Positions 10,123 through 38,400 of a stretch of DNA of 64,000 nt are shown one piece after another. A model generated the notes under the pieces. That model was not told the origin of the DNA, did no database searches, and was given only the letters and a program-made list of their open reading frames with translations. This DNA comes from Sacculina carcini (taxonomy: Eukaryota; Arthropoda; Thecostraca; Sacculinidae): the NCBI GenBank assembly GCA_916048095.2, contig OU696579.1, positions 472,001 to 536,000 of the forward strand, in the 5' to 3' direction. The position numbers were made by a program, and so were the translations under genes. How positions within the stretch are numbered: position 1 is the stretch's first letter; each line of letters begins with the position of its first letter.

Positions 10123-11556
10123 TCACGAGGTGTCGCTGCTGTCCCCATCGTTCTGGGGAACAGCAATGACGTCGATCTCTGGGACCGACGACTGCGACAA
10201 CCGCGGAGTCCTCCTCGCCAGCGGTTTTTTGACGGAGCTATAGTTGTGCTCCGCCTCGGTTTGTTTTGTTGTCACATACGACTTACGTTTTTTTTCCGAG
10301 AACTTTTGTAAAATAGGCTCTGCGTCTGTTTGTGAGGTACCAGTTTGCGTTGATTGAGCTGGTGTGGATGTTGATGATGTTGAAGTTTTTGATTTGATTT
10401 TTTTCAGAGGTGGCAACTGGGGAATTGCATCGGTCTGTGTGCCAATGGAATCACACTGGACCGGCTTCTTCACAGCTGCGGCAAAATGCATCGTATTTGG
10501 AGTGGATCTGTCAAATATTTTTCTGGCCTCAACAAAGGAAACGTTTTGGTTCGCCTGGATGGCACAGATTTGTTTCTCTTTCTGCCACTCGGGACAGTCA
10601 GAGCTACCGGTGGCGTGCTGAGTACTACTACAATGTACACAGCGGCGACCCCCAGTACAGGGCTGCTCGCCATGGCTGAGCTCACCACACTGTGCGCATC
10701 GAGCCTCGCTGCGACAGTTGCGCGCTCCGTGTCCGAATTTTTGACAGTTAAAACACCTGAGAGGGTTTTGAATGAAGACGCGAACTTCATACCTGATATA
10801 GCCTGCGTATATTGTCGATGGGCGGGTGCAAGTGTCGAATGTCAGGATTAGCAGCGGCGTTGGACGACGCTCACCACTCCGTGAGGAAAGAACTCTGCGC
10901 ACACTGCTCACTCCCTCTGACTGGAGACCTTCAAGGATCTGTTCCTCTGTCAAGTCACGCAACTCTGGTGCGTATACAACACCCTTGGATGAGTTGCGGA
11001 TTGTGTCGCTGCTGGCTTCGACTGGCTGCTGACAGAATTCTGTCAGCCGCAGCAATCGGGCAGTTTGTTTCGCATTTTTAGTCTTAACGATCAACGAGCC
11101 GTCAAAAGGTGTCTGACATTCGAAACGCTGCTTTCCGAAGAAGCACTCGAGTTGTGCGCTCGGCCAAAACGGGCCGATGCGTCTAAAAGAGAATCCCTGG
11201 TTTTTCGATCTGATGATGACAAAGGCGCCATTAGGATCAAGATGTGTTCCATTTTCCTTAGTACCTGCACTGGTGAAGTTCCCTTTTGCTACGGTTACCT
11301 TCTTGTCCTTTTTCGGTGCCGGGTCAGAATTATTTAGCTCTATACCTGCCGTGGTCATGCTGCCGTTGTTAGTATTCGCCTTATTTTCCAAATTCGGTGC
11401 CGGGTCATTAATAATTGAACATTCACTCTGATGCGAAGCTTCAGAGTGACGCTCAGACGAGCTGGTCTTCCTACCTCTTCTTCTTTTTCTCCTACTCTGA
11501 GTCCCCGGGGGACCCGGGGACTCCCTCCCGTGGCCGGTCATTGACCGACCACGCAA
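10123..11556 (-). CDS. LINE ORF1: gag-like zinc-knuckle protein
   Basis: An open frame of 477 residues with a basic, Ser/Arg-rich start and an RRM-like middle (GAFVIIRSKNQ, then VRRVLSSRSGERRPTPLLILTF). Its zinc knuckles are CFNCQKFGHGARNC, CAQCGELSHGEQPC and CVHCSSTQHATGSSDC. The tail is acidic and Thr/Ser-rich. Its role is as for ORF1 of other I-group elements: binding the element RNA. ORF2 starts 31 bp downstream. Confidence 0.85.
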   Translation of the reverse strand: MRGRSMTGHGRESPGPPGTQSRRKRRRGRKTSSSERHSEASHQSECSIINDPAPNLENKANTNNGSMTTAGIELNNSDPAPKKDKKVTVAKGNFTSAGTKENGTHLDPNGAFVIIRSKNQGFSFRRIGPFWPSAQLECFFGKQRFECQTPFDGSLIVKTKNAKQTARLLRLTEFCQQPVEASSDTIRNSSKGVVYAPELRDLTEEQILEGLQSEGVSSVRRVLSSRSGERRPTPLLILTFDTCTRPSTIYAGYIRYEVRVFIQNPLRCFNCQKFGHGARNCRSEARCAQCGELSHGEQPCTGGRRCVHCSSTQHATGSSDCPEWQKEKQICAIQANQNVSFVEARKIFDRSTPNTMHFAAAVKKPVQCDSIGTQTDAIPQLPPLKKIKSKTSTSSTSTPAQSTQTGTSQTDAEPILQKFSEKKRKSYVTTKQTEAEHNYSSVKKPLARRTPRLSQSSVPEIDVIAVPQNDGDSSDTS

Positions 11557-11931
11557 CTACTGCGCACGCACACTACCACCACACACAGAAACAAAACCAC
11601 ACACACACACACACACAATAAATTTAAAGAAAAAAAAAAACAATATTATGAGGAACGAGAAAAGTCAGTATGTCTGTCCGATGTCCAAACACGAATGAAC
11701 ATACACTGAATAATGAATATACACTGCGCTAAGGAACGCCGCACAAGCACAGTAAATGAATATCCTACAAAAAGACATTATTCACGAGGAAAAGACGTAT
11801 ATGAAGCATTTCAAGGACAACTTTATAAATTTGTGAATGTTGATTGTTACTGTTGACTGTGTGCTGTGTGCTTTTCCAGTGTTACATTTGGTCGGCATTT
11901 TTCCAGCGGTTGTTCCCAATTAGCTTCCGAG

Positions 11932-18691
<6,760 letters not shown>

Positions 18692-19401
18692 TCTCACTCC
18701 ACACACGAGCTGTATTTCACGTGTCATTTGTCTGTCTGATAGTGCGTGTTTGTGTGCAGTGGTGACAGAGAATTTATGCGGTTGAATGGTGTAGAAATGT
18801 TAGCATATTTCCTTGTACGTCGGGTGTGCATTTGAACTTGGGCTTGTTGAGGTGTGGGGCGCATTTGCCTGCTTGATATATTGGTTAAGACAGAGAGATG
18901 TGTGTGTGTGTGTGTGTGCATGTGTGTGTCTAGTCCCGGGTGGCTGATAAACTTTTAATCATTACGGCAACGCAGTTATGCTATTCATGACAATTTGTCT
19001 CTTGCTAAACTTCTTATTACTCCTGTCTTTTACGCACGCACACACGGCTTATGAATTCTGCTGATGTTGTTTGAGCACGAGGCCAAGTGTCGGGCAATGA
19101 AGCTCGTGCAAATTGTTATGGCACCATGCTGCTTGTTTTATTGTGATATGTCTCGCAGCGTGGTGTTAATTCACATTCCCGCCGAGCTGGTGCCATGATC
19201 AATTCACTTGTTGATCATAGAATAGTCAATGTGTTACACTACGCCTCAGCTAGTGTATGTTACTGTGTGGTGAATCAATTACAATCAATATATATTGAGA
19301 ATCGCTGCTATCGACCAATCACCAATCATTAACTGATCAACACACAGAGAGAGGCCAGCATCAACACACAACGTAGATGAACAGTGCAATGATACCGACA
19401 C
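18692..19401. other. Convergent intergenic region between SAC1 and CNOT10
   Basis: About 710 bp holding both 3' UTRs. On the minus strand an AATAAA hexamer lies at 19142-19137, about 260 bp past the CNOT10 stop, and is the likely polyadenylation signal. I found no clear AATAAA for SAC1. A short TG run lies at 18900-18926. Confidence 0.6.
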
Positions 19402-30426
<11,025 letters not shown>

Positions 30427-30482
30427 TGAAGATGTGGCGAGAACAAGACAAACACGCAGGCTAACAAAACACATACAAGTAG

Positions 30483-32180
30483 ATGATAATGAATCTTCAT
30501 CCTGTTTCTTCACTATCAGCCTCCGATCTATCATCCTACTTTACTGATAAGGTTATATCTACACAAGCTAAAATTAACCACTCCAATATTCTTCTGACTC
30601 ATACTTCCTCTGTTGATGATTTCCCCTCTTTCTCTCAGATTGACCTCCCTGGTGTTCTTTTTCTAATCTCCAAGTTAAAAATCTCTTTCTCACCGGCCGA
30701 TCCAATAAATTTCCTTGCCATTTCCTCTTCTATTATGTCACTGGTCCCGTATTTTCTTCATCTAATTAATTCTTCATTTCTCCACGGTAAATTTCTCTCT
30801 GACAAGCATGCCATTATCTATCCTGTCCTAAAAAAAACCTCTCTTGATCCCTCTGATTGTAAAAGCTACCGCCCTATATCACTCTTGAGTTTCTCTTCCA
30901 AGCTTCTGGAATCTGCCATCTTTTCTCAACTATCTCCTTTTATTTGTCGTGCACTTGATCCTTTCCAATCTGGTTTCCGTCCTTTTCACTCAACTGAAAC
31001 TGTCCTCATATCCCTCTCTCAAAACATCTTATCGCATTTCTCTTTTAAACAGTCTGTTCTTCTTGTACTCCTTGATTTGTCTTCTGCATTTGACCTAGTT
31101 GACCACACTATTCTTACTCATGATCTTTCCCACGTTGGCTTATCTTCATCTGCCCTATCACTTCTCTGCTCTTACTTATCCAACCGGACCTTTGCCATAA
31201 ATTTAAATTCCTCAACTTCTAGTTCTGCTTCTCTATTGTCTGGAGTTCCTCAGGGCTCCATCTTAGGTCCTTTACTTTTTAACCTCTATATGTCCTCTCT
31301 CTGTCCAGTTCTACGGAGCCACAGTGTTGCTTACCATATCTATGCCGACGACATCCAACTATGTATCCCCTGTCCTTTCTCTCATCCTTCTCTTCTTTCC
31401 AATATCCTACGTGATATTACCTTATGGACCTCATCTCGACGCCTCCTTCTCAATACTTCTAAATCCGAGTTCTTAATTCTTCACCCTCCTCGTATCACTC
31501 CTCCTTTACTTCCTCTGCCTCTCTCCACTACTGTACGTAACCTCGGCACTATTTTTGATTTCAATCTTTCTTTTACCAATAATGTCATTTCCACTGCTCG
31601 AACCTGCTACCTTATTCTGCCTTCTCTTTACCCTATCCGCTCTTGTTTGGACCAACCTTCGGCTATCAAATTTGTTCACTCTCCTATTTTTTCCCGTCTT
31701 GACTACTGCAGCTCACTCCACCTCAACTTACCTCGGTCTTCTTTGAAAATCCTTCAGCGCATCATCAATCAATCCTGTCGTTTCGTACTCCACCCCACTC
31801 GCTGTCGCCACACTTCCTCCTTCCTGTTCCAATTTCACTGGCTCCCCATCATTCCACGTATCCACTTTCGCCTATGCTGTCTTGTATACAAACTACTACG
31901 TGTCTATAAATCTCTAGCTTACTTAGCTGATCTACTTGATCCTTTCATCAATCAATCGTCCCGTATTCCACTTCCTTTGTTCTGTCCTCGCGCCTTGAAT
32001 GAATCTCCTTGGTCAGCTAAATCTTTCTCGTTCTATGCTCCTCGACTATACAACTCACTTCCTGTCTCTATTACTTCATCCCCTTCTTTTCGCCAATTTT
32101 CTTCTTCCCTCCGCAAATATCTATTCTCTATTTCTTTTGACACTGTTTCCCACTCTCTCACTCCTTATGCCTCGGTCTGA
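30483..32180 (+). pseudogene. Reverse transcriptase of a 5'-truncated CR1/L2-type LINE
   Basis: An open frame of 565 codons without internal stops. It shows SYRPISLLSFSSKLLE, QSGFRPFHST, LDLSSAFDLVDHTIL, SGVPQGSILGPLLFNLYM and the catalytic YADDIQLC. C-terminal words such as WLPIIPRIHFRLCCLVYK and APRLYNSLP are typical of L2/CR1-like elements. No endonuclease domain remains, so the copy is truncated and cannot move by itself. The first residues derive from the target site: the ATG lies in the flanking duplication. Confidence 0.85.
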
Positions 32181-32487
32181 CTCTACATGTCTGTGGTGCT
32201 GTTTTGTGTCTATTGTTGTTCCATTGTATTGTTGTACTCATGCTTATATTGTTCTTATTTTCTATTGATTTTGTCATGTGAAGTCGCTTGTGCATATCCA
32301 CTCTTTTATTAATTTTTCTCTTGTTTAAGTATGTTTGTTTGCTATGGGTTTCTTATTCTACTCTATGTGAATATTCTCTTTCTGATTCTCACTTTGTACT
32401 TGTGTATGTAGTAGTCTTGTTTTTGTCATTTTCGCGCTTGTGACCACGGGCGCTATAACAAATACATCGTTGATTGATTGATTGATT
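30493..32487 (+). mobile_element. 5'-truncated CR1/L2-type LINE upstream of CNOT10
   Basis: The body carries the reverse-transcriptase frame and a 3' UTR ending GGGCGCTATAACAAATAC and then (ATTG)n at 32471-32488, the short-repeat tail typical of this group. An 8-bp word, GATAATGA, flanks it at 30485-30492 and 32488-32495 and is a probable target-site duplication. The insertion lies head to head with CNOT10, about 60 bp upstream of its ATG. Confidence 0.8.
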
Positions 32488-32495
32488 GATAATGA

Positions 32496-33227
32496 TCGCA
32501 TGCGGCAGTTGCTCGAGATGAGCTAATGAAAACCTCAGATGCCAGCACTTGACATTGCAGGTGAAACAAAATTAAATTTTATTACTCTGCAATTTAATAA
32601 CACATTATATCATATTTGTCTCATTATATCTTATCTAATCTCGAGCTATATTTCAGTCTTTTTCAACTATTACAACACCTCATGAATACCTAGTCGCATG
32701 AACAGAGTTATGAACATATTCAATTTGGAATAATATGTCTTGTATGCAAGAAATTGTCAAAGAAACACCAAGGCTCAATGAATAAACCCACCAGTCTTCA
32801 GGCAGATACAAATTGTACAATGTGCGCCAGTGCTTATCTCAAGCCCACCACAAATGTAAAGCGACCCAGCAGTCTACTACGGTAAATTAAACTAACAGAG
32901 CCACCTGAGCTTTGCTGCATTTCACCATCAGACGCCTCCGTAATACTGTTGAATTTCTCCAAATTTAGAATATGGGTAAACGAACATATGAAGTTGACAC
33001 CCGCTAAAACACAGAGGCAATGTATTCACGAATGCAATAGTTATCATCCAAGCTATTTTGTGGACGACATATAGCACATACCAGACATATTCATTGGAAA
33101 TCGATTGAAAATATACAGTTTATCAGAACAAAAATACACACATCAACATACCAAGCAATTGAAAACACGCAAATAAGAGTAACTCATTGGCAGATGAATT
33201 GTTTCTCAGCAGAGAAAAACAGGACAT
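32496..33227. other. Intergenic region, LINE to CSN6 3' end
   Basis: AT-rich sequence with no recognisable gene. It should contain the CSN6 3' UTR and, given the LINE insertion, the distal part of the original CNOT10 promoter. Confidence 0.5.
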
Positions 33228-34473
33228 TTAGAAAAACATGCCTCGCACTCTTCTTCCGACCCCCTGTTTATCATACAACGTGTTGAAACGGTTGATATAT
33301 TGCAGCGTGCTGTTGCAGCCCTTGGTCAGCGCTGCCAGGTATGTGGTGAGCACGGCATCATTCATCTGAGTGGCCAAATTGCGCGAGAAGCCGGCCGAGT
33401 TCCTGGCGAGCGGCAGAAGTCGACTGACACACACGGCCTCACGCGCTATCTCGTGGTTGAACGGCACCTGGCCGCTCCTCATTGCCTGCAGGTAGCGCAG
33501 CACGATACGCACGCGACTGTGCAGCATGCTGATGGCGCCGTGCTGCGGCACGAGCACCTCAGTCAGCTGCGAACTGTCTGCCGTCTCGCCGCCCCCTGCT
33601 GCCGTCGTCGTGGACGCACGAGCCACGTGGTCGACACCGATCCGTTCTGCCTCGTCGCTCGCCAGCTGGTAGCCAGTCTCGAGCATCAGCATCTGTGCCT
33701 CGCCATCCACCAGGTCAATGACCGACTCATACACGGTCACCGGCAGCTGTGCTCCTGAAGGCTCCGGGTTCAACTTGAGCATCAGAGCGCCCTCACTCAA
33801 CTTGCACACCTGACACACACACACACGCGCAAACACAGATCAAGTGACATGTACATAAAAACACCACGCACGCACGAGTAAAATGATACGAGCACAAGAG
33901 TTGCGATTGATACGACACGCGGTGTGAAGTCACCTGTTTATGCACGGCAACATCGGCGTGATCGGGCGCGCCGCCGGTCGTGTACCAGCCCACCAGGTCG
34001 GCTGACTCGAACACCTGCTTGAACTGCGCCTCCTTGAGAGCGTAGTAAGACGTGTCGATCACGTGCTGGCCATCAATAGTGTCGAAGAGCAGCTCAAACG
34101 AGTTGACCAGCTCGACCAGCCAGCCTTTCTGCTGACCAACCAGAGCGCCAATCACCGGCTGAGCCTGACCGCCGTGTTGCGCTCGCACGCGCGTCCAGTG
34201 CTCAGCCACGTTGAGCACGACGAGCGGGTGCAGCTGCACGCTGACACTTGGTTTCAGACCGCTGGAAGCCATCACAGAGCGGCCGCCCGGCTGCTCGAGT
34301 TCTTGCTGCTGGCCGGGTGAAGTGGGCGGCAAGAGTGGAGGAGGCGAGACGACAGAGGCGACTGCAGGAAGGTCGGCGACAGATGAAGTACCGGCATTAT
34401 GCGTGCTACTGGCTGCGACCTCTTGTGAAACCTCGCAAGAAATCGCAGCCTCGTCTTGTTCCATGGCACTCAT
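33228..34473 (-). CDS. COPS6: COP9 signalosome complex subunit 6, complete, 2 exons
   Basis: Exon 1 is 34473-33934 and exon 2 is 33809-33228, phase 0, with a GT-AG intron of 124 bp. The product has 373 residues (human CSN6 has 327). The N-terminus is a low-complexity extension of about 75 residues. The MPN domain follows: VQLHPLVVLNVAEHWTRVRAQ, VIGALVGQQKG, VNSFELLF, YYALKEAQFKQVFE, VGWYTTGGAPDHADVAVHKQ. As in all CSN6 proteins the zinc-binding JAMM residues are absent, so it is the non-catalytic partner of CSN5. The C-terminal part (GVDHVAR, HSRVRIVLRYLQAMRSGQVPFNHEI, FNTLYDKQGVGRRVRGMFF) is diagnostic. The complex removes NEDD8 from cullins. Confidence 0.96.
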
Positions 34474-35428
34474 TGTAGAACGATGATATTAAACTAGCCC
34501 TCATCCACCAATCGCTATTTTGATCATCAATCGATGGTGCGGGAAATTCAAATTATGAATATTTCACAATCACAAAAAAGTGCGATTGACGATATGCAAA
34601 ACCACGAGTCGAATTAAATCGGAAATTTTTTTACGTATCTGAAAAAGCCAAGCAGTGGTTACTCAACCACACCACTAGAATACGCAATAGCGCAGAGTGC
34701 GGATGCCAATACAATACTTGCTTTGCCCAAAACAAAACACTCAAATACATGCACCAAACAGAGCCGCACTCACGAATACATTCAGTGCGCGTCTGACACA
34801 GCGAAATAAACCCCAGGTATAACCTATGTAAATATATGTGTGTGAGAAAGCATAATCATTCTACAATCAACGACAATATGAATACAAATTCGTGACTCGC
34901 CAAAATTAATGCAATGCAAAGACCATTTCAATTAAAAGTAAATAATTGTTTTATTAATTATATTAATTGATTAAACATTTTATCAATTGTTTGAACATAT
35001 TTATGATATATTATATTATATTGTATATTACATATCCAATATATAATATATTTCTTTAATGTTCATTTGTTCTATAAATTTCATATATTTATTTATATTT
35101 CATTTTATTTTATTTCATCCATTAATGAATTCGTGTATTAATATGAAATATACTGCGAAAATTAGACGTAGAATACCAAGTAGAATGGAAAACAACACTT
35201 GAAAACAGAAATATTCACAAATGGAGCTGGTGTATTTTCCAGATGAATGATTAAAATATGCTAGTTTCAATTTTCTTGATAACATGCAAAACAACACCCA
35301 AAACGTAAATAAAACAATCAGGTAAATATTTTGAAGATATTTTGAAGCCAAACATGGTAACGTTCTTGTATTATCAAATATAATAAAGTGACGAATTTTG
35401 AAAAGTCAAGTTTCATACGCTTCCAGGA
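34474..35428. other. AT-rich intergenic region upstream of CSN6
   Basis: Holds the CSN6 promoter and the 3' UTR of the PARG-like gene; both genes are on the minus strand. TTTATT words near 35090-35115 would read as AATAAA on the minus strand and could end the PARG-like transcript. No other feature seen. Confidence 0.5.
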
Positions 35429-38400
35429 TCATTGGCTCAGAGCTTGCTCCAAAATGAAGTCAAACACATCTCGGCGTTCACCTGTAAAATATCAATTAAC
35501 AAGCGTGCCTTATTGTATTAATTGTAATGTTTCTGCATCGAAGCAAAATTATGAGATGCTCTGATATCAATGGCAAGAACAATGCAATGAATACCAGTTG
35601 TTCAGTGAAACGAACTGCACATTAAGTTTGACTGCGCACGACTACCTGTCGATGAGTCCAGCTGTTGTCTTTCATTATTCTGATATTTTCTGCAGAATGT
35701 CAGTGTCAGTGCGGCCAATTGTCCTACAGTCCAGTGCTGGTCGGACAACTCAGTATAAACGGCACCAAACTGAAAACCAGACATAAGACCATGAGTCTGT
35801 GGCGTTTGGTTAGCCACTGAATTACTGACGTTCACAATGCGAGATCTTTGGACCGACTGTATTTGACCCCAGTGTTCAGGTCAAACATCAGGTGACACAA
35901 CCGCTCACACACAAGCATACAGACATACAATTGGTCAAGCGCACACATGATCCAACAACACACGCAGTGACAAAGGCAAACACGACACACAGACATACTA
36001 GTTCAGTAGACACATACACACCGGACACACACCACTGACCCAAGACTAACTACACACAGACATACACTTGACATGCATACAGACGAGCGAAACGTACACA
36101 CACGACAGGACACACTAACATATCCGCAAACATACAAACAATGCAAAACATGATACACCACAAGACTCCCCCACCAGAAGCGGAGCTAGTCAAGCAGTGA
36201 AGTAAGCGAGTGTAAGCGTAAACAGTAGCAATGGTGGTGCGTATAACATGTTGAAAAATACAATGAAAATATCAGAGATATGTACGAATGACATCAGAAC
36301 ATATATATATGATCAACGAAACGCTCGGTAATCACGTGTGCATCAAGGTAGGCGATTCACAATACGATGCACGACAGCAGCGTATACAAACATAGGTACA
36401 TATAGATCAATACAAAAATGAACATTAAACAGTGTGTAAATGATACGCGTGCATGACAAACAATGGTACAAAGTCTTGTGAAGAATGAGCAGATATCCGC
36501 GACAAGACAAACAATATTACACAAAAGATAGTGTGGCGCTTGTAGTCAAATATGCAAATTGAAACACAGTGCTTAACACGCATATCATGTTCAACACGCA
36601 CGCATACACCGAGTAGGTACATACAGATATACACAATATTAACATACATTTTACACTGCAATAATCAAAAGTAGTGGTAGTCTGGGTGTTTTGTGAATCT
36701 CACTTTTCGTCCAGTCCGCGTTGTGACTGGCGTTGGCGGCGACGCTCGAGGAACAGGTACTGGAGCAGGTCGCAGTGCGGCTGGTGTCCGAGGAGCCGGA
36801 GTAGGTGTGCATGACGTCGAGGTGGTCGGAGAAGCTGACTGTACAGTAACGACAGCTGGTTTCAAGCGATCGATTGACACTGTTTCCGACCCACCAGTCG
36901 GCAGAGAAATCACGAACACTTTCGGTGATCTGGAAATTACTCGGAATGGGCCGCGATATGGCGCTTCGAGCGGGCGGCGGACTCGGTCGACGCGCACCCA
37001 CACGTGCTCACAGGTCATGAGTCTTGGAGGCACGTAGGAAGGCGATGTGTTGTGCGAAGTACCGGCAGACAGTTTGTGGAAATCCACTTCTTGCATTCGT
37101 TTGGTGAGATCTAACACAAACTCATGCTGCGCCTTGGTCGAGACGGTGTCGCCCGTCGGTACACGCGGACACAACATGTTGCTGCCAGTCACAGCTGTAA
37201 ATGGTGAGATGCCGGACTCGGTGGGCAACAAGCGAATACCCAGCATCACCACTGGCAACGCAGAGAGCCAGCATTGCTTCCGAGCCATGATCGATGTTTT
37301 TATCACACGATGTAGCCGCTCAACCAATCCGTTTGATTGCGGTCGATACGCAGTGGTTCTAATGCGGTGAAAACCAACTAACTGCGAGAGCTCACGGAAC
37401 AATTCTGACTCAAACTGTGTGCCACGATCGGTTACCACACGAAGCGGGACACCAAAGCGCGACACCCAGTGAGTCATGAAGGCGTCGGCGACGGCTACAG
37501 CGGTGATGTCTTGCAGAGGAATAGCCTCCGACCAGCGACTTGCTCTATCGATACATGTGAGAATATACCGATAAGGCGTAGAGAACGGTTGGCCGCGTGG
37601 AGTGGCCGGCGGCAATGGCCCGACCAAATCGATGTGGACACATTCGAATCGCTCACTAGGAACTGCAAATTCGGTGAGTGGCGATTTAGTGTGGCGTGTG
37701 ATCTTCGTTTGTTGACACTCCGTGCAGGCGCGCACCCACGACTTGATGTCTTTCTCCATCTGTGGCCACACATATCGAGACTTGAGCAACTTGACGCTGG
37801 CCGTGATTCCAGGGTGGCTGAGACTGTGCATCTGATCGAACACAGAACGCCTACACTTGAGCGGCAGAAACGGTCTGGAATATGGCGTTGATGTGTCGCA
37901 CAGCAGAGGTTGATCTCCCGACGTCATAAATGGCGTAAGAGAAGCAGCAGCAGCCTGTGTCTCAGCATCATCGACTTGGGCGCGCGCAATCGCCGGCAGG
38001 TCAAATACGTCCACTTGGACTGCACTTACGCTGCGCGAGAGGCAGTCAGCGACCATGTTCTCTGCTCCTCGGATGTATTGTACATCTGACACGTATTCGT
38101 TAATGTACGACCAGTGCCTCTGCTGACGATCCGATTTGGCCACGTTTGGGCTGATGAAAGCTGAAACCAGCGGTTTGTGATCCGTCAACAAAGTCACTGA
38201 CCGACCTTCTAAATAGTGTCGAAAGTGCAGCACAGAATAATAGGCGGCCAGGAGCTCACGGTCGTAAACCGAGTACTTGCGCTGGGCTGCAGACAATTTC
38301 TTCGAGAAAAATGAGATGGGTTGTGGTACTCCGTCAACCATCTGATGTAGTGCAGCCCCAGCAGCAGTCGAAGAGCAATCGGTAACGAGTTGCATATGAG

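Larger units (their letters stand above)
6078..11640 (-). mobile_element. Second I-group LINE, ORF2 broken by a frameshift
   Basis: A second minus-strand LINE with the same plan: ORF1 (11556-10123), 31 bp, then an EN-RT-RNase H ORF2 (10091-6304) in two frames. The 3' UTR runs from 6303 to a (GTT)n tract at 6079-6097, which on the element strand reads as a (CAA)n tail. The 5' limit is uncertain, near 11.6 kb, where (CA)n and A-rich sequence begins. It sits directly 5' of the SAC1 gene (start 11932) in opposite orientation. Confidence 0.8.
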